Source: Saccharopolyspora erythraea
GTDB taxonomy: Bacteria; Actinomycetota; Actinomycetes; Mycobacteriales; Pseudonocardiaceae
Length of the DNA: 64,000 bases
Assembly (NCBI RefSeq): GCF_018141105.1
Contig: NZ_CP054839.1
Span: 2,790,001-2,854,000 of the forward strand
Reading direction: 5' to 3'
Shown here piece by piece: positions 40,367 to 51,536 of the stretch. The position numbers were made by a program, and so were the translations under genes. Under the pieces are notes generated by a model. The model worked only from the letters and a program-made list of their open reading frames with translations. It did no database searches and was not told where the DNA came from. The number at the start of each line of letters is the position of its first letter. The first letter of the stretch is position 1.

Positions 40367-40367
40367 C

Positions 40368-41297
40368 ATGCGCCTGGTCTTCGCCGGTACCCCCGAGCCC
40401 GCGGTCCCCGCGCTGCGCGCGCTGATCGAGTCCGGCAACCACGAGGTCGCGGCCGTGGTCACCCGGCCCGACGCCCCGGCAGGGCGCGGACGGAAGCTGA
40501 TGCGCTCACCGGTCGGGGCGCTCGCCGACGAGCACGGCATCGAGGTGCTCACCCCCGCCAGGGCATCCGACCCGGAGTTCCTGGCGCGGCTGCGGGAGCT
40601 GGAGCCGGAGTGCTGCCCGGTGGTGGCCTACGGTGCGCTGCTGCGGCAGAAGGCGCTGGAGATCCCCGAGCACGGCTGGGTCAACCTGCACTTCTCGCTG
40701 CTGCCCGCGTGGCGGGGAGCGGCACCGGTGCAGGCCGCGATCAAGCACGGCGACCAGATCACCGGCGCCAGCACGTTCCGGCTGGTGCCCGAGCTCGACG
40801 CGGGCCCGGTCTACGGCGTGGTCACCGAGGAGGTCCGCGACACCGACACCTCCGGCGCGCTGCTGGAGCGGCTGTCGGTCTCCGGCGCCAAGCTGCTGGT
40901 GGCCACCCTCGACGGGATCGCCGACGGCACGCTGCGGGCCGAGGAGCAGCCGGCCGACGGCGTCAGCTACGCCCCCAAGGTCGAGGTCGAGGACGCCAGG
41001 GCCGACTTCACCGCCCCGGCGCGGGCCGTGGACCGGCTGATCCGGTCGGTGACCCCGGACCCGGGCGCGTGGGCGTCGTTCCGCGACGAGCGGCTCAAGC
41101 TCGGCCCGGTGTCCATTGTGGATGAAGACCTCGGGCTGGCGCCGGGTGAGATCCGGGTCGAGCGTAAGCGGGTGCTGGCCGGGACCGGTAGCGCAGCGGT
41201 GGCGCTGGGCGAGGTGCAGGCGCAGGGTAAGAAGCGGATGGCCGCCACGGACTGGGCACGTGGGAGCCGGATCGAGCAAGGAGAACGGCTGAAGTGA
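40368..41297 (+). CDS. fmt: Methionyl-tRNA formyltransferase
   Basis: 309 residues; formylates initiator Met-tRNA using 10-formyl-THF. N-terminal formyltransferase domain ([19 protein letters not shown]) with the catalytic block [19 protein letters not shown] near residues 108-126 and the conserved Asp in [10 protein letters not shown]-terminal tRNA-binding domain from about 205. It overlaps the next gene by four bases. def-fmt-rsmB is a widely conserved order. Confidence 0.96.
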   Translation: MRLVFAGTPEPAVPALRALIESGNHEVAAVVTRPDAPAGRGRKLMRSPVGALADEHGIEVLTPARASDPEFLARLRELEPECCPVVAYGALLRQKALEIPEHGWVNLHFSLLPAWRGAAPVQAAIKHGDQITGASTFRLVPELDAGPVYGVVTEEVRDTDTSGALLERLSVSGAKLLVATLDGIADGTLRAEEQPADGVSYAPKVEVEDARADFTAPARAVDRLIRSVTPDPGAWASFRDERLKLGPVSIVDEDLGLAPGEIRVERKRVLAGTGSAAVALGEVQAQGKKRMAATDWARGSRIEQGERLK

Positions 41298-42715
41298 CCG
41301 ACCATCGTCCCCGCAGGCCCTCCAGGCCGCGAGGAACCCGCCCGCCACGGCACCGCGGCGGGCCGGCCCGGCCGCCGGTCGAGGACCCGGCCCGCAGGGC
41401 GGCGCTGGAGACCCTGCGCGCGGTTCGCGACCGGGACGCCTACGCCAACCTGGCGCTGCCCGCGCTGCTCAAGCAGCGCCGGATCAGCGGGCGGGACGCC
41501 GCGCTGGCCACCGAGCTGACCTACGGCGCGTGCCGGGCGCAGGGCCTGCTGGACGCGGTCATCGGCGAGTGCAGCGCCCGGCCGCTGGACGGGATCGACC
41601 CCGAGCTGCTGGACGCGCTTCGGCTGGGCACCTACCAGCTCCTGCGCACCCGCATCCCGGCGCACGCCGCCGTGGCCTCCACAGTGGACATCGTGCGCGC
41701 CGAGTCGGGTTCGCGGCAGGCGGGTTTCGCCAACGCGGTGCTGCGCCGGGTCAGCGAGCGCGACGAGCAGGAGTGGATCGACCGGCTCGCGCCCGCGCGG
41801 GCCGACGACCCGGTGGGCCACCTGGCGTTGCGCTACGCCCACCCGAGGTGGATCGCGCAGTCCTTCGCCGACGCGCTCGGCTCGGTCGGTGCGGAGCTGG
41901 AGGAGGCGCTGGCCGCCGACGACGCCCGTCCCGCGGTGCACCTGACCGCCCGGCCAGGCGAGATCAGCGCCGAGGAGCTGGCCGCCATCACCGGTGGCGA
42001 CGAGGCCCCGTACTCGCCCTACGGCGTGCACCTCGACTCCGGCGCGGGCGATCCAGGAGACCTCGAACCGGTCCGGGAGGGCTTCGCCTCGGTGCAGGAC
42101 GAGGGCAGCCAGCTCGTCGCGGTCGCGCTGAGCAGGGTCGAGGTGCCGGGACCGGACCTGCGGTGGCTGGACCTGTGCGCCGGACCCGGCGGCAAGGCGA
42201 ACCTGCTCGGCTCCCTGGTCACGATGGACGGCGGCAGGCTCGACGCCGTCGAGCAGGCACCGCACCGCGCGGACCTGGTGCGCCGCAGCACCGAGGGGCT
42301 GTCGGTCGAGGTCCACGTGGCCGACGGCCGCGACCCCGGGCTGGAACCGGGGTACGACCGAGTGCTGGTCGACGCACCGTGCACCGGTCTCGGCGCGCTG
42401 CGCCGCCGCCCCGAGGCCCGCTGGCGCAGGCGGCCGGACGACGTGCCGGAGCTGGCCAAGCTGCAACGCGAGCTGCTGCTCTCGGCGGTGGGGCTGACCC
42501 GCGAGGGCGGGGTCGTGGCCTACGTCGTCTGCTCGCCCCACCTGTCGGAGACCGAGGGCGTCGTGTCCGACGTCGTCCGGCGCGCCGGGGTGGAACTGCT
42601 CGACGCCCGGCCGTACTTCTCGGGTGTCCCGGACCTCGGCGACGGGCCCTCGGTGCAGCTCTGGCCGCACCGGCACGGCACCGACGCGATGTTCTGCGCG
42701 CTGCTGAGGGTGTGA
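41294..42715 (+). CDS. rsmB: 16S rRNA (cytosine-967 C5)-methyltransferase
   Basis: 473 residues. A basic N-terminal tail, a NusB-like RNA-binding domain (about 30-170, [20 protein letters not shown]) and a SAM-dependent methyltransferase domain with [18 protein letters not shown] near 290-307, the catalytic-cysteine block [17 protein letters not shown] near 355-371 and [14 protein letters not shown] near 414-427. The last segment has a Ser where many family members have a second Cys (CSPH), as in RsmB. GTG start overlaps the fmt stop. Confidence 0.93.
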   Translation: MTDHRPRRPSRPRGTRPPRHRGGPARPPVEDPARRAALETLRAVRDRDAYANLALPALLKQRRISGRDAALATELTYGACRAQGLLDAVIGECSARPLDGIDPELLDALRLGTYQLLRTRIPAHAAVASTVDIVRAESGSRQAGFANAVLRRVSERDEQEWIDRLAPARADDPVGHLALRYAHPRWIAQSFADALGSVGAELEEALAADDARPAVHLTARPGEISAEELAAITGGDEAPYSPYGVHLDSGAGDPGDLEPVREGFASVQDEGSQLVAVALSRVEVPGPDLRWLDLCAGPGGKANLLGSLVTMDGGRLDAVEQAPHRADLVRRSTEGLSVEVHVADGRDPGLEPGYDRVLVDAPCTGLGALRRRPEARWRRRPDDVPELAKLQRELLLSAVGLTREGGVVAYVVCSPHLSETEGVVSDVVRRAGVELLDARPYFSGVPDLGDGPSVQLWPHRHGTDAMFCALLRV

Positions 42716-42792
42716 GCGCGGCCAGGCGGCGGACATCCTTGGCAGAACCGACCAGCAGACCGGCCCGCGGGGCCGCGCCCGGGAGGAACGAG

Positions 42793-43263
42793 ATGCTGGA
42801 GCGACCGTCCGAAGCCGACTTCCGCGAGTGGCTCTCCGTCGCGGTGGCCGAGGCCCGCGCCGGCGCGGCCGAAGGCGGCATCCCGATCGGCGCGGCGCTG
42901 GTCGGCCGGGACGGAGAGGTGCTGGGCCGGGGGCACAACCGGCGGGTGCAGGACGGCGACCCGTCGGTGCACGGGGAGACCTCGGCGTTCCGCGCCGCGG
43001 GCAGGCAGCGCTCCTACGCCGGGACGACGATGGTCACCACGCTCTCGCCGTGCTGGTACTGCAGCGGTCTGGTCCGCCAGTTCGGGATCGGCCGGGTGGT
43101 GATCGGCGAGGCCCGCAACTTCCACGGCGGCCACGACTGGCTGGCCGAGCACGGCGTGGAGGTCGTCCTGCTCGACGACCCGGGCTGCGCCGAGATGATG
43201 GCCGAGTTCATCGCGGCCAACCCGCGGCTGTGGCACGAGGACATCGGCGAGGACGAGGACTGA
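42793..43263 (+). CDS. Cytosine deaminase, yeast Fcy1 type
   Basis: 156 residues, almost the length of yeast cytosine deaminase. Zinc ligands and catalytic Glu are H60 and E62 (HGE) and C87, C90 (SPCWYC). The similarity runs beyond the generic deaminase motifs: EGGIPIGAALVGRDGEVLGR, GRGHNRR, a GEARNF segment and the C-terminal WHEDIGE, which matches the yeast WFEDIGE lid around its substrate-gating Trp/Asp. It would convert cytosine to uracil for pyrimidine salvage; tRNA adenosine deaminase is less likely because of these features. GGGAGG precedes the ATG. Confidence 0.85.
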   Translation: MLERPSEADFREWLSVAVAEARAGAAEGGIPIGAALVGRDGEVLGRGHNRRVQDGDPSVHGETSAFRAAGRQRSYAGTTMVTTLSPCWYCSGLVRQFGIGRVVIGEARNFHGGHDWLAEHGVEVVLLDDPGCAEMMAEFIAANPRLWHEDIGEDED

Positions 43264-43306
43264 AGGTTTCCAGAGGCAGGTCGACTGGCGGCGTGGGTGG
43301 CGGAAC

Positions 43307-43391
43307 CTCAGGCGTTCTCTCGCTGCGGGATCTCTTTCTCATGTATGCCGATACGCCACGAAAGAGCTGTCCTCGCGAGAGAACGCCTGAG
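43307..43391. repeat. 85-base nested palindrome
   Basis: Outer arms CTCAGGCGTTCTCTCGC (43307-43323) and its exact complement (43375-43391), 17 bases each. Inside, CTCTTTC pairs with GAAAGAG (43332-43338 with 43360-43366), and at the tip GTAT-GCCG-ATAC. The whole block can fold as a cruciform or long RNA hairpin. It directly precedes copy 2 of the dispersed repeat, which ends with another CTCAGGC. Confidence 0.85.
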
Positions 43392-43400
43392 AACCCGCTG

Positions 43401-43468
43401 CGGTGCCGGTTGCGTAGGTGGGCCAAGCGGCTGACGCCGCTTCAAAGATCAAAAACAGGCTCTCAGGC
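43401..43468 (+). repeat. Dispersed hairpin repeat, copy 2
   Basis: Matches copy 1 (11353-11408) over GTGGGCCAAGCGGCTG, GCCGCTTCAAAGA, CAAA and CAGGC-CTCAGGC; hairpin AAGCGGC-TGAC-GCCGCTT at 43425-43442. The stem is identical to copy 1 while the loop differs, suggesting the structure is kept. It lies between convergent genes. Confidence 0.75.
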
Positions 43469-43494
43469 GCCTCTCGCTCCCGGGATCGCCGACA

Positions 43495-44208
43495 TCATGC
43501 CGCCCGGCGGTCCTGCGCCGTGGGCCGCAGCGGCGGACGCCCGGAGGCCGCCGTGCTGCCCGTGACGTCGGTGCGGTGACCGGAGAGCCCGATCTGCTCG
43601 TCTGAGTCTTCGGCCGTCGCACCGCCGGGGTGTCCACCGCTGCTGGTGCGGTGCACGGTGTAGAGCAGGCCGAGCCCGAGCAGCATCAGGCCGTGCGAGG
43701 CCACCCGGTCCACGGACACGACCCCGGCCAGCAGGTCGTGCAGTGAGAAGCCGGTCAGCACGACCAGGAACACGCTTAGCAGGGGCAGCATCCCGGACAC
43801 CGCGCGGGTTCGGGCCGCGGCCCAGAGCAGCCCGGCACCCACGGCGAGGTTCCACGCGGTGCTCTCGTTGAACAGGTGCGCGCTCATGCCGTGGTGGGCG
43901 TGCGGACCGAGACCGAGCATCTGCAACGCGCCGAGCAGGAGCTGGGCCACCGCGACCACGGCCAGCGCGACGCGCGGCACCGCCCGGTGGCGCCGGCGGG
44001 GTGCGTGCGCGAGCACCGCGTCGACCAGGTCGGGGGTCGGGGAGGCGGGGCGGACCCGCAGCCCCCGGGTGAGCATCGCGGCCTTGGCCTGCCACGCCCG
44101 GCACGCGGCGCAGCTCTCCAGGTGGGCGTCGACCTGCTCGTCGGGCGCGGTCCCGTCCTCGCCGTCCAGCCGCGCCGAGATCGAGATCCGGCAGCTTTCA
44201 CAGTTCAC
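43495..44208 (-). CDS. Zinc-finger (zf-HC2) membrane protein, possible anti-sigma type
   Basis: 237 residues. N-terminal zinc-binding anti-sigma-like motif: CESCRISISARLDGE then HLESCAAC (H29, C33, C36). About four transmembrane helices between residues 78 and 185, with His-rich loops (GLGPHAHHGMSAHLF, HGLMLLGLGLLYTVHR), and a hydrophilic C-terminal tail. The zf-HC2 part suggests sigma-factor binding, but no ECF sigma gene is adjacent, so the partner would be elsewhere. The His-rich loops might bind metal. Starts at GTG. Confidence 0.83.
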   Translation of the reverse strand: MNCESCRISISARLDGEDGTAPDEQVDAHLESCAACRAWQAKAAMLTRGLRVRPASPTPDLVDAVLAHAPRRRHRAVPRVALAVVAVAQLLLGALQMLGLGPHAHHGMSAHLFNESTAWNLAVGAGLLWAAARTRAVSGMLPLLSVFLVVLTGFSLHDLLAGVVSVDRVASHGLMLLGLGLLYTVHRTSSGGHPGGATAEDSDEQIGLSGHRTDVTGSTAASGRPPLRPTAQDRRAA

Positions 44209-44256
44209 ACCCAGATTGTCGGACCAACGGCCCGCGGAGTTCCGGGGGGTGCGCTC

Positions 44257-44464
44257 TCACCCGGCCGGCAGCAGGTGCACCACGGCGCCGATCACCAGTC
44301 ACGCCCCGGCGACGGTCAGCGCGAGCGGGCTGGCCGAGACCATCACCGCCACGGCGATCAGCGCGCCCGCCACGGGCACGGCGAACACCGCCCACCCCCG
44401 GATCGGGCCCCGCGACGCCGAAGTACAGCCTGCGCGCCAGCCCTCCGGACGTCGTCGTGGTCAT
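44257..44464 (-). pseudogene. Decayed small membrane protein gene
   Basis: The minus-strand ATG at 44464 starts MTTTTSGGLARRLYFGVAG and would continue in the next frame as RGWAVFAVPVAGALIAVAVM, a transmembrane helix, then SASPLALTVAGA, a TGA, and LVIGAVVHLLPAG before a final TGA. So a frameshift near the GGGGCCCGATCC run (about 44405-44416) and one in-frame stop interrupt a two-helix protein of about 65 residues. It lies between the zf-HC2 and OsmC genes. Confidence 0.55.
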
Positions 44465-44635
44465 GGCCCCCACCTCGGTGCGGAACATCGGCACGGCGGC
44501 TGATGTTGGACGTTCACGGTTCCGCACGGCGCCCGGCGGCGTCGTGCGGTGGTCGTGTGACGATCACCCGCGCAGGCGGTGCGGACAACCGCATCCAGCA
44601 TGCGGAACCACCGCAACCCGAGAAGAGGGGTCCGA

Positions 44636-45055
44636 ATGTCATCCACACCGGTCGACGTGCGCCGCACCGGCAAGCACATCTTCACCGCGACCAACGACCG
44701 CGGCGCGGAGGTGACGATCGGGCGCGACGGCGCGCCCGGTGCCTTCACCCCGGGAGAGCTGCTGCTGGCGGCCATCGCGGGCTGCTCGGCGGTGACCAGC
44801 GAGAGCATGCTGATCCGCAGGCTCGGCGAGTCGGCCGCGCTGGACGTGCACGCCGACCGCACCAAGACCGAGGACGACCCGCACAAGTTCGCCGAGGTCC
44901 AGGTGCGGTTCGACGTCGACCTCGGCTCGATCGAGGACGCCGGGGAGCGCGCGAAGCTCGTCGACGCGGTGCAGCGGGCGATCGAGCGGCTGTGCACGGT
45001 GAGCCGGTCGGTCGAGGAGGGCACCCCGATCTCGCTCGAGCTACCGCGCGACTGA
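44636..45055 (+). CDS. OsmC family protein
   Basis: 139 residues. OsmC/Ohr fold: the PGELLLAAIAGCSAVTSESML helix carries the peroxidatic Cys, followed by VDVHADRTKTEDDPHKF and a C-terminal helix with LCTVSRSVEEGTPISLEL where the second Cys lies. Family members reduce organic peroxides with lipoyl or thiol partners. ATG 44636 has AGAAGAGGGG upstream; an in-frame start at 44579 is less likely. Confidence 0.88.
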   Translation: MSSTPVDVRRTGKHIFTATNDRGAEVTIGRDGAPGAFTPGELLLAAIAGCSAVTSESMLIRRLGESAALDVHADRTKTEDDPHKFAEVQVRFDVDLGSIEDAGERAKLVDAVQRAIERLCTVSRSVEEGTPISLELPRD

Positions 45056-45188
45056 CCTCGGCCCCGCGGCCGCGAGAGGTGTGCGCGGACCGGCTTCCAG
45101 GCGAGACCGATCCGTCACAACCCGCCGGTACAGTCCTCGGCGCACCGCAGGCGCTCGGCGCCTCACCGCGACGAGGAAGGCGGCACCC

Positions 45189-46583
45189 GTGAGCCAGGCC
45201 GTGACCGAACCGGACGAGCAGCCCGGTCTGCGCAGAGATCTCTCCGGCCGGCAGGTCGGGATGATCGCCGTGGGCGGTGCGATCGGCACCGGGCTGTTCC
45301 TCGGTTCGGGGCTGGCGATCTCGATCGCCGGTCCGGCGGTGATCATCGCCTACGCCGTGGCGGCGTTCGCCGCGCTCGCGCTGGCCTACGCGCTGGCCGA
45401 GATGATCGTGGTGCACCCGGAGGCTGGCGGCTTCGGCCCGATCGCGCAGCGCTACCTCGGCGGCCTGGCCGGGTTCGTGCAGCGCTGGATGTACTTCGCC
45501 GCGCAGGTGGTCAACATCGGCAGCGAGGTCGTCGCGGCCGGGCTCTACATGCAGTTCTGGTACCCGCAGATGCCGCTGTGGCTGCCGGTGGTGGTGTTCT
45601 CGGCGGTCATGCTGGCGGTCAACGCCTCGGCGGTGCGCTACTTCGGCGAGTTCGAGTACTGGTTCGCCATGATCAAGGTCGTCACGATCGTGGTGTTCAT
45701 CCTGCTCGGGCTGACCTACATCGTCTTCGGCCTGCCGGGACAGGCACCGGTCGGAGTGGGCGCGCTGACCGAGCACGACGGCTTCCTGCCCAACGGCATC
45801 GGCGCGGTGTGGCTGGCGCTGACCGTGGTCACCTTCTCCTACCTCGGCACCGAGGCCGTCGCGCTGACCGCCTCGGAGTCCCGCGACCCCGCCAGGGACG
45901 TCCCCCGCGCGGCACGCGGCACCGTGCTGCGGCTGGCGCTGTTCTACGTCGTCGGCATGCTCGTGGTGGTCTCGATCCTGCCGTGGAACCAGGTGTCCAC
46001 CGAGGACGACGTCACGCAGAGCCCGTTCGTCCGGCTGTTCGCGATGGCGGGTATCCCGGCCGCGGCGGGGGTCATGAACTTCGTCGTGCTCACCGCGGCG
46101 CTCTCGGCGATGAACACCAACCTCTACGTCACCGCGCGGATGACCTACTCGCTGGCCAGGGACGGCTACGCGCCGAAGTGGTTCACCGGGCTCAGCGCCA
46201 ACGGCGCGCCGCGCCGGGCACTGCTGCTCTCGGCGGTGGGGCTGGCCCTGGCCGCGGCGATCTCGGCGTTCTCGCCAGAGACGGCGTTCCCGATGATGCT
46301 CGGGCTGGCGCTGTTCGGCGCGCTGATCGTGTGGCTGCTCATCCTCGCCACGCAACTGGCGTTCCGCAGGCAGCGGGCCGCGGAGGGACTACCGCCGTCG
46401 CCGGTGCGGCTGCCGGGTTCGCCGGTGACGACCGTGCTGGTGATGCTGTTCGTGGCGGCGGTGCTGCTGACCACCCCGTTCACCGAGCAGTTCAACACGG
46501 CGTGGAAGGCGGGCCTGCCGTTCCTGCTGCTGCTGATCGGGGCCTACTACGTGGTCCGTAGGCGGGCGGCGGCGAGGGGCTGA
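45189..46583 (+). CDS. Amino acid permease (APC superfamily)
   Basis: 464 residues with about 12 transmembrane helices. N-terminal signature RQVGMIAVGGAIGTGLFLGS (helix 1, residues 17-36), then AVAAFAALALAYALAEMIVV and later TFSYLGTEAVALTASESRDP near residue 218-237, the consensus of the GABA/basic/aromatic permease family. Proton-coupled uptake of amino acids; substrate not assigned. Starts at GTG. The direction is the same as the OsmC gene with 133 bases between. Confidence 0.92.
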   Translation: MSQAVTEPDEQPGLRRDLSGRQVGMIAVGGAIGTGLFLGSGLAISIAGPAVIIAYAVAAFAALALAYALAEMIVVHPEAGGFGPIAQRYLGGLAGFVQRWMYFAAQVVNIGSEVVAAGLYMQFWYPQMPLWLPVVVFSAVMLAVNASAVRYFGEFEYWFAMIKVVTIVVFILLGLTYIVFGLPGQAPVGVGALTEHDGFLPNGIGAVWLALTVVTFSYLGTEAVALTASESRDPARDVPRAARGTVLRLALFYVVGMLVVVSILPWNQVSTEDDVTQSPFVRLFAMAGIPAAAGVMNFVVLTAALSAMNTNLYVTARMTYSLARDGYAPKWFTGLSANGAPRRALLLSAVGLALAAAISAFSPETAFPMMLGLALFGALIVWLLILATQLAFRRQRAAEGLPPSPVRLPGSPVTTVLVMLFVAAVLLTTPFTEQFNTAWKAGLPFLLLLIGAYYVVRRRAAARG

Positions 46584-46705
46584 CCCGCCTCGGCGGCCGG
46601 TGCCCCGGCGCAGGCTCCTGTGGCGGAAGAGGCGGGCGGGACCCCGCTCCCGGCACCGCGGGCGGCCGCCGGCAGGCACCGGGCGACCGCGCGGGAACCG
46701 GCATT

Positions 46706-46711
46706 TACACT
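46706..46711 (+). promoter_or_regulatory. Candidate -10 box for a leaderless rpe transcript
   Basis: TACACT ends 7 bases before the GTG at 46719 and no Shine-Dalgarno precedes that GTG. Transcription would then start at or next to the start codon, the leaderless layout common in actinobacteria. The -35 region (GCGACC at 46683-46688) is weak. Confidence 0.5.
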
Positions 46712-46718
46712 CCCGCAT

Positions 46719-47420
46719 GTGTCGAACCAGCCGATGATCGCGCCCTCCATCCTTTCCGCCGACTTCGCCCGCCTCGCAGACGAGATGGCCGCCGTCAACG
46801 GCGAGCCCGGCCACCGCGCCGACTGGCTGCACGTGGACGTGATGGACGCGCACTTCGTGCCGAACCTGACCCTCGGCCTGCCCGTGGTGAAGTCGCTGCT
46901 GAAGTCCACCGACATCCCGATCGACTGCCACCTGATGATCGAGGACCCCGACCGCTGGGCCCCCGGTTACGCCGAGGCAGGCGCCTACAACGTCACCGTG
47001 CACGTCGAGGCCGCCGATGACCCGGTCATGCTGGCCAAGAACCTGCGCGCGGCGGGGGCCAAGGCGGGCCTGTCGATCAAGCCGAACACCCCGCTGGAGC
47101 CCTACGTCGAGGTGCTCAAGCACTACGACACCCTCCTGGTGATGTCGGTCGAGCCGGGCTTCGGCGGCCAGAGCTTCATCGCCGACGTGCTCACCAAGGT
47201 GCGCAAGGCCCGCGAGCTGGTCGACACCGGTCACCTCAACCTCGTCGTCGAGATCGACGGCGGCATCAACGCCGACACCATCGAGCAGGCCGCCGAGGCG
47301 GGCGTGGACTGCTTCGTTGCGGGCTCGGCCGTCTACGGCGCGCAGGACCCCGCCCACGCGGTCGAGGCGCTGCGCGGCCAGGCGGCCCCGGCTTTCGCGA
47401 ACGCGCACGCCGGGCTGTGA
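46719..47420 (+). CDS. rpe: Ribulose-phosphate 3-epimerase
   Basis: 233 residues, TIM barrel with metal ligands: [37 protein letters not shown] near residues 36-54, CHLMIEDP near 70-77, [11 protein letters not shown] near 147-157 and [12 protein letters not shown] near 177. Interconverts ribulose 5-phosphate and xylulose 5-phosphate; ribulose 5-phosphate is also the substrate of RibB two genes later. GTG 46719 seems to be leaderless; the ATG 15 bases later is an alternative. Its stop overlaps ribD by four bases. Confidence 0.95.
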   Translation: MSNQPMIAPSILSADFARLADEMAAVNGEPGHRADWLHVDVMDAHFVPNLTLGLPVVKSLLKSTDIPIDCHLMIEDPDRWAPGYAEAGAYNVTVHVEAADDPVMLAKNLRAAGAKAGLSIKPNTPLEPYVEVLKHYDTLLVMSVEPGFGGQSFIADVLTKVRKARELVDTGHLNLVVEIDGGINADTIEQAAEAGVDCFVAGSAVYGAQDPAHAVEALRGQAAPAFANAHAGL

Positions 47421-48463
47421 GCCCGGTGGGCGGGCCGGGCTCGGAGGCGGTGCTGTCGTCGGCGATGCGCACGGCGATCGGCGCGGCCGAGGGCGTGCGC
47501 GGCACGACGAGCCCCAACCCGCCCGTCGGGTGCGTCGTGCTCGACGCCGCCGGTGCGGTCGCCGGGCTCGGCGCGACCCGGCCGCCCGGCGGCCCGCACG
47601 CCGAGGTCGTCGCCCTGCGCGAGGCGGGCGAGCGGGCCAGGGGCGGCACGGCCGTGGTGACGCTGGAGCCCTGCTCGCACACCGGCCGCACCCCGCCCTG
47701 CACCGAAGCGTTGCTCGCGGCCGGGATCGCCCGCGTCGTGCACGCGGTCAGCGACCCGATGCCGGTTGCCGCGGGTGGCGCCGACGTCCTGGGCGCGGCG
47801 GGCGTGGAGGTCCACAGCGGACTGCTCGCCGACGAGGTGGCGACCGGCCCGCTGCGCGCCTGGCTGCACTTCGCCCGGACCGGGCGGCCGCACGTGACGT
47901 GGAAGTACGCGGCCACTTTGGACGGTCGCTCCGCGGCGGCCGACGGCACCAGCAAGTGGATCAGCTCGCCCGAGGCGCGCGCCGAGGTCCACGAGCTGCG
48001 ACGGCGGGTGGACGCCGTCGTCGCGGGCACCGGCACCGTGCTGGCCGACGACCCGCAGCTGACCGCCCGGACGCCGGAGGGCGGGCTGCACGAGCACCAG
48101 CCGCTGCGCGTCGTGGTGGGAAACCGGCCGGTACCGGCGGGAGCGCGGGTGCTCGACGACAGCGCCGAGACGATCCTGCTGCCGGCGTCCGATCCGGACA
48201 CCGTGCTGGCCGAGCTCGCCGGCCGCGGAGCGGTCGACGTGCTGCTGGAGGGCGGGCCGGTGCTGGCCGGGGCCTTCGCGGCGGCCGGTCGGATCGACCG
48301 CGTGCTGGGCTACATCGCTCCCGCGCTGCTCGGTTCGGGCCGCGCGGCCCTCGGCGACGCCGGAGTGGGAAGTATCTCGCAGGCGTTCCGGTTGCACGTG
48401 GAGCAGGTCACGATGGTGGGCCCGGACGTGCGCGTCAGCGCCGTACCGGTCGCGCAGGAGTAG
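47417..48463 (+). CDS. ribD: Riboflavin biosynthesis deaminase-reductase RibD
   Basis: 348 residues. N-terminal zinc deaminase domain: [11 protein letters not shown] (HAE) and [13 protein letters not shown]-terminal reductase domain from about 150 with [18 protein letters not shown] and [13 protein letters not shown]. Catalyses the second and third steps from GTP to the ribityl-pyrimidine. It starts at GTG inside the rpe stop. No FMN riboswitch lies in front of it, so control must come from upstream of rpe or elsewhere. Confidence 0.96.
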   Translation: MSPVGGPGSEAVLSSAMRTAIGAAEGVRGTTSPNPPVGCVVLDAAGAVAGLGATRPPGGPHAEVVALREAGERARGGTAVVTLEPCSHTGRTPPCTEALLAAGIARVVHAVSDPMPVAAGGADVLGAAGVEVHSGLLADEVATGPLRAWLHFARTGRPHVTWKYAATLDGRSAAADGTSKWISSPEARAEVHELRRRVDAVVAGTGTVLADDPQLTARTPEGGLHEHQPLRVVVGNRPVPAGARVLDDSAETILLPASDPDTVLAELAGRGAVDVLLEGGPVLAGAFAAAGRIDRVLGYIAPALLGSGRAALGDAGVGSISQAFRLHVEQVTMVGPDVRVSAVPVAQE

Positions 48464-48472
48464 GAGGAGCCC

Positions 48473-49116
48473 GTGTTCACCGGGATTGTGGAGGAGCTCG
48501 GCACCGTCACCGCCGCCGAGCCGCTGGCCGACGGCAGCCGCCTCACCGTGGCCGGCCCGGTGGTGACCTCGGATGCGGGCCACGGGGACTCGATCGCGGT
48601 CAACGGCGTGTGCCTGACCGTCGTGGACGTCCTCGATGCAGCGTTCACGGTGGACGTGGTGGCCGAGACGCTGCGCCGGTCCTCGCTGAAGCACGTGGGC
48701 GTCGGCGACCGGGTCAACCTGGAGCGCGCGATGGCGCTCGGCGACCGGCTCGGCGGGCACATCGTGCAGGGCCACGTCGACGGCACGGCCGTGCTGCGCT
48801 CCGCCGAGGCCGACGGCCTGACCCGCTTCGACCTGCCCGCGCGGCTCTCCCGCTACGTGGTGGAGAAGGGCTCGATCACCGTCGACGGCGTGTCGCTGAC
48901 CGTGGTGGAGGCGGGCGACGAGTCGTTCAGCGTCGCGCTGATCCCGACCACCAAGGAGCTCACCACGCTGGGCTTCCGCGCTCCTGGTGACGAGGTCAAC
49001 ATCGAGGTCGACGTGCTGGCCAAGCACGTGGAACGGCTCGCGCAGGCGCAGTTGGCGGACCTGGGCCGTGGAGCTTCTCCGCTTTCGGGGGACAATGGGG
49101 GCAGCAGGGGGCGGAC

Positions 49117-49123
<7 letters not shown>
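48473..49123 (+). CDS. ribE: Riboflavin synthase alpha chain
   Basis: 216 residues made of two similar lumazine-binding barrels: [13 protein letters not shown] and [15 protein letters not shown] in the first, [14 protein letters not shown] and [14 protein letters not shown] in the second. Dismutates two dimethyl-ribityllumazines to riboflavin. GTG start with AGGAGGAG upstream. The end overlaps the upstream start candidate of ribBA. Confidence 0.96.
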
Positions 49124-51379
<2,256 letters not shown>

Positions 51380-51536
51380 GGCGCTGGGACGCCCTCCCGA
51401 GCGCGAGCGGTGACGCGTCGCCCTCGTGATCGCCGTCCTCCGGGGCGCGGGGCATCGGAAGTTCACGTGCGGATCGGTTGCCCGGTTGGGACGCTGTGAT
51501 CATGAACTTTCCGCTCAACGGCGTCCAGGAGGCACG

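Noticed and set aside
47300-47420. FMN riboswitch in front of ribD
   Set aside because: ribD overlaps the rpe stop by four bases; there is no leader, and no FMN aptamer sequence was seen.
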